From NCBI RefSeq assembly GCF_003284895.1, contig NZ_QMDV01000002.1:310001-374000 (forward strand): DNA of 64,000 bases, written 5' to 3'. The position numbers and the translations under genes were made by a program. The DNA comes from Pontibacter arcticus (GTDB lineage: Bacteria; Bacteroidota; Bacteroidia; Cytophagales; Hymenobacteraceae). Below the pieces are notes generated by a model. That model did no database searches. It saw only the letters and a list, made by a program, of their open reading frames with translations, and was not told the origin of the DNA. Of this stretch, positions 1 through 8,720 are shown piece after piece. How positions within the stretch are numbered: the first letter of the stretch is position 1; every line of letters begins with the position of its first letter.

Positions 1-989
1 GCATCGTGATCGGGCAGGCCAAAGAAGACGATATGGATGATTACATGGACCTTCGGTTTCCGGCCTCCGATGTGCCTAAGCAGGCACGCGAACTATACTT
101 TAAAAACCCGTACCGCCTGATCCCGACGCGCAGTTACACACCGGTACGTTTGGTGCCGATTATCAACCCGAAAACACAACGCTTTACCGATCTTTCGGAT
201 TGCAGCCTCCGCAGCGTAGCCAATGTGCACCTGGAGTACCTGGCCAACATGAAAGTAGATGCTTCCATGTCGTTGCCTATTATTATCGATAACAAGCTTT
301 GGGGTTTGATCTCGTGCCACCATAAAACGGCCAAGTATACCAGCTACGAAATGCGCTCCGCTATGGAACTGGTATCAGGTATACTTTCGGCCCAACTGGA
401 AGCACGCCAGAAAGAAGAGAACATGGGCCTCCGGGTAAAGTTACGAAGTATACATGCCTCCTTAATGGAGCAATTGTACAGCAGTTCAAGCTTCGCGGAT
501 GGCCTTCTGGAAGGGAATGTAGACATACAGCAACTGCTGGATTTAAGCGGTGCCGCTGTTATGTTTGAAGGAAATATCTGGACGAGTGGCGATACCCCCA
601 CCGATCAGGAAATTAAGGAGCTTGTATCTTGGTTGCGGCGCAACAAAGCAAACGGGCAGTTTGCCACGGCATCGCTTCCAACGGTGTACCCGCACAGCAA
701 ACGCTACATGGATAAGGCAAGCGGCCTGATCGCGATGCCTATTAACGCCGAGCAGGGAGAATTTATACTTGGCTTCCGGCCGGAAGTGCAGCAGACGCTG
801 CAATGGGGGGGCGACCCGAATAACGCCATCCAAATGGAGCAGGACGGAAAAAGTTATCATCCGAGAAACTCCTTTGCCACTTACATCGAGACTGTGAAGT
901 ATACTTCTCTTCCCTGGCAGCAGGAAGAAGAGGATGCAGCCGAAACATTACGCAGCGCTGTCCTGGAAAAAATTATCAAGGAAAGATAA
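1..989 (+). CDS. Bacteriophytochrome photosensory module, C-terminal part (gene starts before the window)
   Basis: Red/far-red photoreceptor fragment. The frame is open to the left edge, so the N-terminal PAS domain and its likely bilin-binding Cys lie outside the window. Visible first is a phytochrome GAF domain: the PASDVP motif (family PASDIP), a conserved His in NVHLEYL, and LWGLISCHH. A PHY domain follows, with the tongue motifs WGGDP and PRNSF (family PRxSF). The protein stops about 35 residues after the tongue and has no histidine kinase or other output domain, whereas most bacteriophytochromes carry a kinase. The next gene, 40 bp downstream on the same strand, encodes a large CheB-CheR-PAS-kinase, so the light signal may be passed in trans; that partnership is inference. 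The GTG at position 6 is an internal codon, not the start. Confidence 0.9.
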   Translation, partial: IVIGQAKEDDMDDYMDLRFPASDVPKQARELYFKNPYRLIPTRSYTPVRLVPIINPKTQRFTDLSDCSLRSVANVHLEYLANMKVDASMSLPIIIDNKLWGLISCHHKTAKYTSYEMRSAMELVSGILSAQLEARQKEENMGLRVKLRSIHASLMEQLYSSSSFADGLLEGNVDIQQLLDLSGAAVMFEGNIWTSGDTPTDQEIKELVSWLRRNKANGQFATASLPTVYPHSKRYMDKASGLIAMPINAEQGEFILGFRPEVQQTLQWGGDPNNAIQMEQDGKSYHPRNSFATYIETVKYTSLPWQQEEEDAAETLRSAVLEKIIKER

Positions 990-1029
990 CAGCAGGTATA
1001 ACCCGCTAGGTTAACGCAGCCATTGCCGT

Positions 1030-4000
1030 ATGAATACAGAACAGGAATTAGTACAGATGCCAAAAGATTCTCCTTCGGAAACTGAAAAAATAAAGCCCAC
1101 CGATCATTATTTAGTTGGGATCGGGGCTTCTGCAGGTGGTTTGGAGGCGATCCATATGTTGTTCGACCACTTCCCGAATAACTCCACTTTTTCATTTGTT
1201 ATCATCCAGCACCTTTCTCCGGACCATAAAAGCCTGATGGCCGAGCTGCTTTCGAAACATACCAGCATGCAGGTGCTGGAAGCGGAAGATAAAATGTTTA
1301 CCCGGCCCAACTGTGTGTATGTTATGCCAAGCGGCAAACAGCTTACCATAGAACATGGCCGCCTGCGCTTAGCCGATAAAACCCGGAACCGCGAACCTAA
1401 TTTTGCGATCGACCTGTTTTTTGAGTCGATGGCTAGAAGCAGGGGAAGGTATGCCATTGGTGTGGTACTTTCCGGAACCGGAACAGATGGCACCAGAGGA
1501 ACGATGGCCATAAAACGGGCAGGCGGCATGGTAGTGGTGCAAGACCCCGAAACAGCTAAGTTTGACGGGATGCCCCGGAGCGCCATTAATGCAGGTTACG
1601 CAGATTATATACTTGCGCCGGAGCTGATGCCCGATGAAATAATTGAGTTTACGCGTAAGATTCCGTTGGTAAAATCTTTAATAGAGCAAAGCAAGGAGCT
1701 GGAAGAAGACCTTATTTTGAAAGATATCCTGGATCTGGTTTGTACCCACACCCAAACGGATTTTACAGACTATAAAAAAGCCACGATCAACCGCAGGATC
1801 AGGAAACGAATAGATTTTCTGCTACTGAACGACCTGGGTGATTACCTGAACTACCTTCATGAGAACCCTGCAGAAATAAAGATCCTTTGCCAGGAGTTTT
1901 TCATTAACGTTACCAACTTTTTCAGGGACCCCGATGCCTTTGAATTGCTGGAAACGAAGGTGGTACCCGAACTGATCGAGGAAAAAACGGACAAGGATAC
2001 CATAAAAGTATGGGTAGCTGCCTGCAGCACCGGCGAGGAAGTATATTCTATTGCCATGTTGTTTTGCGAGGCTTACGAGCGCAATGGCCTGCAACCCAAT
2101 GTAAAGCTGTTTGCAACCGATATCGATCAGCAGGCCATTACACAGGCATCCAAAGCGAGTTACCCGCTTACCATCACAAAAGATGTTTCGGCAGATCGGT
2201 TAAACCGTTTTTTTATATTGAAGGGAAACCGGTATCATATTAAAGAAGACCTCCGGAAGCTGGTGGTTTTTGCCCAGCACGACCTTCAGAAAGACCCGCC
2301 TTACAGCCGCATCGACCTGATTACGTGCCGTAACATGCTCATCTACCTGAACGCTGAGCTGCAGAACAAAGTAATCTCCTTATTCCCGTACGCGCTTAAT
2401 ATGGGTGGCTACCTGATGCTGGGCCCAAGCGAACATATAGGAGATTTTAAGTCCTTTTTTTTAGAGGAAAACCGCAAATGGAAATTGTTCCGGAAAATAA
2501 AAGAGGGAAGAGGCATCAGCAGGCAGCAGATGTACGGTATTTCTGATTTAAGTATTAGCCTGAACCAGTTAAGCCAGTCTACGATCCAGAAAAACTTCTC
2601 GCTTAGCAAGTATAACGAGTCGTTTATGGATGCGATGGCCGAAGATTATAAGGTTACCGCCCTGTATGTGGATGAACAATACCAGTTGCTGCACGGAATC
2701 GGTGATATTAACCGTTACCTTAAATTTCCGGATAAGCGCCTGCACTTTAATCTGATTAAGATGGTGCCCGAAGAACTGGCTGTAACCCTGAGTGTAGGCA
2801 TCCGGAAAGCAGTGAAGCAGAACCGCAAAGTAGTGGCCAGGCAGGTAACTGTTAAACTGGGTAAAAAAGATAAGCTGGTACACGTTTCCATCAGGCCCAT
2901 AACCCTCGATAAAGGGCAGGAGAAAGTTATCCTGATCCTGTTCCAGGAAATGGGCGAAGTAACGCCTTTGCCAAAATTATCAGACCTGTCGTACGTATCG
3001 GACTCTGATTACTACCAGCAGCTGACAGCCCTGGAGATGGAGCTGAAAGATGCCCGTGAAAGCCTGCATTTAACTGTACAGGACCTGAGCACCTCCAACG
3101 AAGAACTGCAGTCGAGTAACGAAGAGCTGATGTCGTCTAATGAGGAGTTGCAGAGCTCAAACGAAGAAATGCAATCCCTGAACGAGGAGCTGCACACCGT
3201 AAATACAGAGCATCAGCTTAAGATAAAAGAACTGCAGGAACTGAACGAGGACCTGGATAATTACATCCGGAGCTCTAACATCGGGCAGTTGTTCATCGAT
3301 CATAACCTGTCTATCCGCAAGTATACGCCAGCTATCAAAGGGCTTATTAATATTATTGAAAGCGATATGGGTAGGCCTATTCACCATTTATCGCACAACA
3401 TCATTTACAATTCGCTGATTGAAGACATCAAACTTGTAAACAACACGTCGGCTGATATTGAGAAAGAAGTTGAAACGCTGGAAGGTAAATTTTACCTGAT
3501 GCGCATTATTCCATACCTCAAGCACAACGGCAACAAAGACGGCGTTGTGATCAGTTTTGTAGAAGTAACTACCCTTAAAACCTTAAGCAATGTAGTGCAG
3601 GGCGTTCTCAATAGCTCCCTTAACTGCATTATGGCTTTTAAAACTGTTCGCGATAAAAAACACGAGATTGTAGACTTTGCCTGGACACTGGTAAACAAAA
3701 AAACAGAGGCTATACTGGGCAGTACGGAAGCAGAATTATTAGACACCAGTGTTTTACAGGAAATGCCTTTCATGAAGAAAAGCGGTATTTTCAGGAAGCT
3801 GGTTAAAGTAGTGGAAGATGGGGAGCCTTTCCATATCGAGCAGCAGTTAGAACTGAAAGGCAATAAGGCCTGGTACGAAATAGCCGCTGTAAAAATGGGG
3901 GATGGCGTGACCATTACCATGGATGACATCACCGAGAAAAAGAACAGCGACGACCGGGTACTGATGGCCTACGAAGAGCTCAAAGTTGTGGAAGAAGACC

Positions 4001-5163
4001 TGATCAAACTTAACAACGAGCTTGAAAAGAGGGTTTCGGAACGTACGCAGGCGCTTGCTGCCAGCGAAGAACGGTTCAGGTTAGTTTCGATGGCGACAAA
4101 CGATGTGATCTGGGACCTGGACCTGGTTACAAATGAGATATGGTGGAGCGATAGTCTGCGGGCAATGCTCAACTATAACCTCGAGGATATGGGCAAGGGC
4201 ATAAACGGCTGGGCAGACCTGATACACCCCGATGAAAAAGAGCAAATTCTGGATGGCCTGAACAAAGCGATCAACTTCGGGAAAGACCAGTGGACAGCGG
4301 AGTACAGGTTACGAAGAAAAGACGGCACCTATGCTTACGTATCCAACCGGGCCTACATCATGCACAACGAGTACCAGATGCCGTACCGAGTGCTGGGCTC
4401 TTTTATCGACCTGACGGCTTTAAAGCAAACGCAGGAAAAACTGCTTGAAACAAACGAACACCTGCTGCGCGTGATCGAGGACCTGGATACCTTTGTTTAT
4501 ACGGCTTCCCACGACCTTAAATCTCCGATCGGAAACATTGAAGGGTTAACGCTGTTGCTGGAAGACCAGATAGCAGGAGCCGGGCCAATACCGGGAGAGC
4601 CGACCGAGCCTGTTTTTGAAATGATAAAAGGCGCGATCGGCCGCTTTAAAAGCGTGATCCAGGATTTAACGGATATTGCCAAAGTGCAGCGCAACATCGA
4701 CGGGGAAGCCGAATATGTGAACGTGCAGGAAGTATTTGATGAAGTCAAGAACAACAACCAGGAGCTGATCACAAACGGCAACACAACCATTACCGTTGAT
4801 TTTAAGGACGCGCCACTGGTTAGTTTCTCAAAGAAAAACCTGTATAGTATACTTTATAACCTTGTCAGCAATGCCATTAAGTATAAAGCTCTAGACCGGG
4901 AACCCGTTATTTCACTTAAAACCAGGAAAGGGGATGGGTATGTAATCTTAACGATTGCAGACAATGGCCTTGGCATCAGCGAAGACAACCAGGCCAAGCT
5001 TTATACTTTGTTTAAGCGTTTCCATACGCACGTAGATGGTACTGGCATGGGGCTTTACATTGTGAAGCGCCTGATTGATAATGCCAATGGTTTAATTGAA
5101 GTGCAGAGCGAACTGGGCAAAGGAACTACATTTGAATTATACTTTAAAGAACCAGAAAATTAA
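1030..5163 (+). CDS. CheB-CheR-PAS hybrid sensor histidine kinase
   Basis: A 1377-residue cytoplasmic signalling protein. The CheB methylesterase domain (about 25-215) has the catalytic set Ser34 (GASAGG), His61 and Asp153 (GTGTDGT) but no receiver domain. A CheR methyltransferase domain (about 230-490) carries the SAM-binding ACSTGEE motif. A coiled coil of repeated SNEEL heptads (about 685-735) follows, then a PAS_10-type domain, a second PAS region and a PAS_3-like domain (about 1050-1150). A HisKA domain with His1161 (SHDLKSP) and a HATPase with N box (NAIKY), DNGLGI and GTGMGLYIV complete it. Such CheB/CheR fusions are common in Bacteroidota and usually lack CheA or MCP partners, as here. 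The kinase core closely resembles that of the GAF kinase at 30889. It lies 40 bp after the phytochrome and is probably co-transcribed with it. The gene ends at a strong hairpin. Confidence 0.93.
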   Translation: MNTEQELVQMPKDSPSETEKIKPTDHYLVGIGASAGGLEAIHMLFDHFPNNSTFSFVIIQHLSPDHKSLMAELLSKHTSMQVLEAEDKMFTRPNCVYVMPSGKQLTIEHGRLRLADKTRNREPNFAIDLFFESMARSRGRYAIGVVLSGTGTDGTRGTMAIKRAGGMVVVQDPETAKFDGMPRSAINAGYADYILAPELMPDEIIEFTRKIPLVKSLIEQSKELEEDLILKDILDLVCTHTQTDFTDYKKATINRRIRKRIDFLLLNDLGDYLNYLHENPAEIKILCQEFFINVTNFFRDPDAFELLETKVVPELIEEKTDKDTIKVWVAACSTGEEVYSIAMLFCEAYERNGLQPNVKLFATDIDQQAITQASKASYPLTITKDVSADRLNRFFILKGNRYHIKEDLRKLVVFAQHDLQKDPPYSRIDLITCRNMLIYLNAELQNKVISLFPYALNMGGYLMLGPSEHIGDFKSFFLEENRKWKLFRKIKEGRGISRQQMYGISDLSISLNQLSQSTIQKNFSLSKYNESFMDAMAEDYKVTALYVDEQYQLLHGIGDINRYLKFPDKRLHFNLIKMVPEELAVTLSVGIRKAVKQNRKVVARQVTVKLGKKDKLVHVSIRPITLDKGQEKVILILFQEMGEVTPLPKLSDLSYVSDSDYYQQLTALEMELKDARESLHLTVQDLSTSNEELQSSNEELMSSNEELQSSNEEMQSLNEELHTVNTEHQLKIKELQELNEDLDNYIRSSNIGQLFIDHNLSIRKYTPAIKGLINIIESDMGRPIHHLSHNIIYNSLIEDIKLVNNTSADIEKEVETLEGKFYLMRIIPYLKHNGNKDGVVISFVEVTTLKTLSNVVQGVLNSSLNCIMAFKTVRDKKHEIVDFAWTLVNKKTEAILGSTEAELLDTSVLQEMPFMKKSGIFRKLVKVVEDGEPFHIEQQLELKGNKAWYEIAAVKMGDGVTITMDDITEKKNSDDRVLMAYEELKVVEEDLIKLNNELEKRVSERTQALAASEERFRLVSMATNDVIWDLDLVTNEIWWSDSLRAMLNYNLEDMGKGINGWADLIHPDEKEQILDGLNKAINFGKDQWTAEYRLRRKDGTYAYVSNRAYIMHNEYQMPYRVLGSFIDLTALKQTQEKLLETNEHLLRVIEDLDTFVYTASHDLKSPIGNIEGLTLLLEDQIAGAGPIPGEPTEPVFEMIKGAIGRFKSVIQDLTDIAKVQRNIDGEAEYVNVQEVFDEVKNNNQELITNGNTTITVDFKDAPLVSFSKKNLYSILYNLVSNAIKYKALDREPVISLKTRKGDGYVILTIADNGLGISEDNQAKLYTLFKRFHTHVDGTGMGLYIVKRLIDNANGLIEVQSELGKGTTFELYFKEPEN

Positions 5164-5176
5164 AGGTTGTACATAA

Positions 5177-5230
5177 AAAGAAGCGATTCCCCGGTCATAC
5201 TTTATAAAGGCCGGGGAATCGCTTTTTTGT
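5177..5230. terminator. Bidirectional intrinsic terminator
   Basis: A perfect 14-bp stem (5181-5194 with 5211-5224) is flanked by an A run on the left and a T run on the right, so it can stop transcription from both convergent neighbours. The 16-nt loop contains ATACTTTATA, a variant of the iterated window motif. Confidence 0.9.
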
Positions 5231-5258
5231 TTTAAGATAAAGCAGATGGCTTTATACC

Positions 5259-6323
5259 TTACAGCTTCCGGAAGTATATTTTGTCTTCGTTTTCCCAGAC
5301 GCACAGTGTTGCTTTGTCGGCCAGTTCTACGGTTTCTATGTAGCTGCCTTTGCCAAGTGTGGTTTCTTTGCCAGTGTTCAGAAATTTTACTTTAAGCATT
5401 TTGTTATTGTCCCGCCAGGCAATTACCGGATTTTTGGTTCCGCTAAGCCGGCAGTTTCGGCCTTGCCCGATTTCGGTTTCCGTTGCCCCAGGAGTTACGT
5501 GGTAAATTTTACCATCGCGCTGCCACACGGTCTGTATTTTATTATGCTGATCGATGGTCAGGCCGCCGCCATCCATGGGGCAGCCTTTTAGTTGCCAGGT
5601 TCCTTTTCCGAGTTTTTGGGCCTTCGAAAAAGTTTTGCCACCGTCTTTTGATGTTGTCAGGTAAAAATCTCTGCTGCCATCTATCCAGTTCCGGAACATC
5701 AGCGTAACCTGTTTTCCCTGTACCGTTATACTTGGTTTGCAGCATTCGCACACGGTTTCGTCCGGTGACTGGTACACTACTTTATTATCAGACCAGCTGG
5801 CCGCATTTTTTGAAGCAGAAGCCAGTACGATCTTGTTTTGCTTGGTATCCCGCACATCAAGCCAGACTGCGTAAAACGTGTCTTTCTCATCGGCAGCGAG
5901 GCTCATCAGCCCTTCCGGAGCAGAGCCTGTTACATTGTTTACCGTAGCTGCTTTTGTCCATTTATTTGTTTTATGCTGCAGGCTGTAGGAGTGAATATTT
6001 CCGCCTTTATCAATCGCTGTCACTACTGAGTATAGCGCAGAACTGGCAATTTGCGGCCCCATCGACATGCCAAGGTATAAACCGCTTAGGTGGGCTACCA
6101 GCACAGGTTCGGAAAAAGTATGGCCGTTATCAGTAGAGGTAGCACAGTAAATATTTTCGGACTGGCCGTACACAATTCGTATCGTTCCGGCTATGTCTGT
6201 GGCTACCTGGGGTTGCCGGCCCGCAGCAAGCAAAGTTGGGGCGGCAATAGGATCAGCTACTGCAACTGTCAGGCAAAAAGCTGCAAGTATAGAAAGTATA
6301 AATCGTTGTAAAACAGTGCGCAT
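5259..6323 (-). CDS. Secreted sialidase-like (BNR repeat) beta-propeller protein
   Basis: A 354-residue exported protein with a signal peptide (about 1-23). It contains at least two Asp-box/BNR motifs, STDNGHTF (63-70) and SKDGGKTF (225-232), which are typical of six-bladed sialidase-fold propellers. There is no convincing FRIP motif or arginine triad, so enzymatic sialidase activity is not supported. A Cys cluster CECC (192-195) plus single Cys residues at 248 (GCPMDGG) and 291 (GRNCRLSG) is unusual for a plain propeller and could be structural disulfides or a metal site. It is monocistronic, convergent with the CheB-CheR kinase and separated from it by a hairpin terminator. The fold assignment is firm; the substrate is unknown. 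Confidence 0.8.
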   Translation of the reverse strand: MRTVLQRFILSILAAFCLTVAVADPIAAPTLLAAGRQPQVATDIAGTIRIVYGQSENIYCATSTDNGHTFSEPVLVAHLSGLYLGMSMGPQIASSALYSVVTAIDKGGNIHSYSLQHKTNKWTKAATVNNVTGSAPEGLMSLAADEKDTFYAVWLDVRDTKQNKIVLASASKNAASWSDNKVVYQSPDETVCECCKPSITVQGKQVTLMFRNWIDGSRDFYLTTSKDGGKTFSKAQKLGKGTWQLKGCPMDGGGLTIDQHNKIQTVWQRDGKIYHVTPGATETEIGQGRNCRLSGTKNPVIAWRDNNKMLKVKFLNTGKETTLGKGSYIETVELADKATLCVWENEDKIYFRKL

Positions 6324-6478
6324 AGCCAGGCTAATTGGTTTTCCTTAAATCTGTGCCGAAGGTACTTGTAAAAGCTGAGTTCTCTGCCTGAAAACAGGAA
6401 TTCATACACTGGGAAAAATGCTTGCAGTAACCAATTACCGGAAACTACAGTTAGTAAACCTTTATCAGATTTATTACT

Positions 6479-7072
6479 ATGGATACGACAAGTTTAATTG
6501 AATGGGGCGGTTTCCTTTTAATCGTTATACTGATATTTGCCGAAACAGGCTTGTTAATAGGGTTAGTTGTGCCGGGCGGCGAAACGCTGGTTTTTACGGC
6601 AGGGCTTTTGGTGAGTACTGGCACGCTGAAGATTCCGTTGGCAGTACTGTTGGTTGCTCTGATCATAGCCAGTATAATCGGAGATAGTTCGGGTTATTAT
6701 ATCGGCAAGAAATTCGGGAAGAAACTGTATAATAAAGAAGATACTTGGTATTTCAAGAAAAAGTACCTGCACCTGGCTACAGATTATTTTAGCAAACACA
6801 GCAAAGCGGCTATCATTTTCGGTAAGTTTCTGCCTATCATCAGGCCATTCAGCCCGGTAGTTTCAGGTACCACGGACATAAAGTTTACTAACTTTATGTT
6901 CCTGACAGTTACCGCCAGTATACTTTATATGTGCACCTTTGCTTTAGCAGGTTATTTGTTGGGCAGCCAGTTTCCGGCTATTAAAGATTACCTGGGCTGG
7001 ATCCTCCCGATCAGTATCATAGTAGCCTTGATTCCGGTAATAAAACAGGTAAGAAAAGCGAAAGACGAATAG
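6479..7072 (+). CDS. DedA family inner-membrane protein
   Basis: A 197-residue integral membrane protein of the DedA/VTT family, whose members are implicated in flipping phospholipids or undecaprenyl phosphate and in membrane homeostasis. Visible are hydrophobic segments near 10-30, 38-66, 132-160 and 168-188. The family signatures are GDSSGYYIGKKFGK (68-81) and FGKFLPIIRPFSP (114-126), the latter corresponding to the conserved arginine-containing re-entrant motif. The length is normal for the family. The ATG at 6479 follows an AT-rich leader. It is a single gene that ends at a bidirectional hairpin shared with the convergent DUF808 gene. Confidence 0.9.
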   Translation: MDTTSLIEWGGFLLIVILIFAETGLLIGLVVPGGETLVFTAGLLVSTGTLKIPLAVLLVALIIASIIGDSSGYYIGKKFGKKLYNKEDTWYFKKKYLHLATDYFSKHSKAAIIFGKFLPIIRPFSPVVSGTTDIKFTNFMFLTVTASILYMCTFALAGYLLGSQFPAIKDYLGWILPISIIVALIPVIKQVRKAKDE

Positions 7073-7110
7073 CTTTTAAAAGTATAGCCAGCTTCACAGA
7101 TCAGCATAAA

Positions 7111-7150
7111 AAAAGCCTTCCCTGGGTTTATACTTCCAGGGAAGGCTTTT
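7111..7150. terminator. Bidirectional intrinsic terminator with TATACTT in the loop
   Basis: A perfect 15-bp stem (7111-7125 with 7136-7150) begins with AAAA and ends with TTTT, and lies between the convergent DedA and DUF808 genes. The 10-nt loop is GTTTATACTT and so carries the iterated window motif. Confidence 0.92.
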
Positions 7151-7182
7151 TAAGTTTAGTTGTATTTTGAATATGAAAGGCT

Positions 7183-8121
7183 TTACTCCGTAACCGCTTT
7201 CTTTTTAAATAACGGACGTACCAACGTTACAATCTTATCGATTACAAAGCCCAAGAGCAAGCCGCCGATCATGCACGAAAAGGCTTTTGCAAACCAGGCA
7301 AGCGCCGGTATATCAGCCAGGGCATGTTCCAGGTTGTGCAGCAAATGGCTTGTAAACGGAATGTTGTGAGCAATTATTTCGGCACCTACCCATAGCATAG
7401 CTGCCGTACCAATATAACCAAGCCACTTCAGGAAATGCGGCATGAATTTCACAATTCCCCTGCCTATACCCTGTACGTTACGATGAAACCTATCTTTAGC
7501 CAGGTGTACACCAAAATCATCCGCCTTCACGATCAGGCCGACAAAACCGTAAACAGCAACCGTAATAAAAATTGCCACACTGATCATTACCGCAATCTGG
7601 GTTAACAGTGGCTGGTCGGCTACAGTGGAGTAGGTGATGGCTACAATTTCAGCAGACAGGATCATATCTGTGCGAACGGCACCTTGAATCCTTTCTTTTT
7701 CAAGCTCCTCCGGTGTAATAATTTTTATGCCTTCCCCGCTTTCCGGATCTGCTACATCATGCGACTTGCTGAACATTGAATGTACTTTTTCATACCCTTC
7801 GAAGCATAAATAAGCGCCACCCAGCATCAGAATAGGCGGAATGGCCCAGGGCGCAAAAAAACCAAGTATAAGCGCTGCCGGACTTAAAATAAGTAACTTG
7901 TTGAGCGCTGACTTTTTAGCGATCTGAAAAATAATAGAAAGCTCCCGCGATGGATCGAGGCCTACAACATACTTAGGCGTAACGGCTGTATCATCAATCA
8001 CGATACCTGAAACCTTGCCTGTCGTTTTCGCTACTTGTGCCGGAACATCGTCCAGGCTTGCCGCACTTACTTTTACAAGTGCCGCCACATCATCCAATAA
8101 AGCCAGTAATCCTGAAGCCAT
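7183..8121 (-). CDS. DUF808 (YedI-like) inner-membrane protein
   Basis: A 312-residue membrane protein. The N-terminal block (MASGLLALLDDVAALVK and the following VAKTTGKVSGIVIDD) and the FAPWAIPPILMLGGAYLCFEGYEK segment (about 108-130) are characteristic of the DUF808/YedI family, which has no established function. Several further hydrophobic stretches lie in the C-terminal half, including one near residues 275-300, and the tail is basic (LFKKK). It has its own promoter region, an adjacent 318-bp gap rich in TATACTT, and a shared terminator downstream. Confidence 0.9.
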   Translation of the reverse strand: MASGLLALLDDVAALVKVSAASLDDVPAQVAKTTGKVSGIVIDDTAVTPKYVVGLDPSRELSIIFQIAKKSALNKLLILSPAALILGFFAPWAIPPILMLGGAYLCFEGYEKVHSMFSKSHDVADPESGEGIKIITPEELEKERIQGAVRTDMILSAEIVAITYSTVADQPLLTQIAVMISVAIFITVAVYGFVGLIVKADDFGVHLAKDRFHRNVQGIGRGIVKFMPHFLKWLGYIGTAAMLWVGAEIIAHNIPFTSHLLHNLEHALADIPALAWFAKAFSCMIGGLLLGFVIDKIVTLVRPLFKKKAVTE

Positions 8122-8439
8122 TTAGTTTGCTATTGTATAAGTATGAATTCGTTTTTAAGGCAGCAGGCGGCGTTACTTTGGAAAGTAAAATGCAGAGCCA
8201 CCGCTTGCTTTGGTAAATAACGCGAAAACCAGTGTATCAAAGCAAATCTATAAAGAGAATGCGCTGCTTCTTTTTACATAAATGCTTCGGTTTATACTTT
8301 CTGTTTTTGATAAAGGCAGTAACGTATACTTTTTGCCGCAGTTCATCACTTCAAAGGCTACTTCCGTCACAAATAGTTTTGCATGTAAGCCCGCCGCTTT
8401 ATACTTGCGCTACCTAAAAGTTTGAAACTAAGATAAGCT
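8122..8439. other. Intergenic gap dense in TATACTT
   Basis: A 318-bp gap between the DUF808 gene (leftward) and a small possible ORF. I see no convincing gene. TATACTT occurs at least three times (near 8291, 8326 and 8400). The gap must hold the promoter for the DUF808 gene, but I could not place one with confidence. Confidence 0.5.
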
Positions 8440-8670
8440 ATGTATAAACAAAACCAGGCTTCCGGGCCAGAGAGCAACCGGACCCAACGTACAAAGTATA
8501 CTTTCCGGAAAAGTAAGTGGCTGCTGCTGGTAGTAAGTATGGCTTTTGGCTGCCAGCCTTATGCAAGTACAGATTTTCAGAAAGAACAAAAAACTACAGA
8601 ATCTGAAATGCCAGCCACCGCGTTTTTCAAAAGTATAGGTAACCTGATAGATGCCTTTGCAGGGTTATAA
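8440..8670 (+). CDS. Small possible lipoprotein, unknown function
   Basis: A 76-residue reading frame. After a charged, Arg/Lys-rich N terminus of about 28 residues there is a short hydrophobic stretch ending in a Cys ([12 protein letters not shown]), which resembles a lipobox. The signal region would be unusually late if the first ATG is used. The tail is hydrophilic and then ends in a short amphipathic segment. It is not recognised as a family. The sequence includes a perfect AAAGTATACTTT palindrome at 8493-8504, within the coding frame. It could be non-coding. Confidence 0.35.
8493..8504. repeat. Perfect 12-bp copy of the iterated palindrome
   Basis: AAAGTATACTTT, identical to its own reverse complement. 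It is one of three perfect 12-mers seen in the window (also 32409 and 54958), where far fewer than one is expected by chance. Confidence 0.8.
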
Positions 8671-8720
8671 ACACCAACTGCAAATACATTGTAAGCGCCT
8701 AATTATTAAAGTATAGCTAA

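Noticed and set aside
1107-1586. 159-codon frame opposite the CheB domain
   Set aside because: It is entirely inside a well-supported CheB-CheR kinase on the other strand. A similar shadow appears opposite the second CheB domain, showing it is a by-product of codon use.
3060-3200. DNA-level tandem repeat in the first CheB-CheR kinase (and at 16110-16260 in the second)
   Set aside because: It is explained by repeated SNEEL heptads of a coiled coil in the protein; the DNA copies are imperfect.
8232-8417. 61-codon frame with a hydrophobic middle
   Set aside because: There is no clear signal or family, it overlaps the leader region, and its apparent composition comes from T-rich TATACTT-containing DNA.
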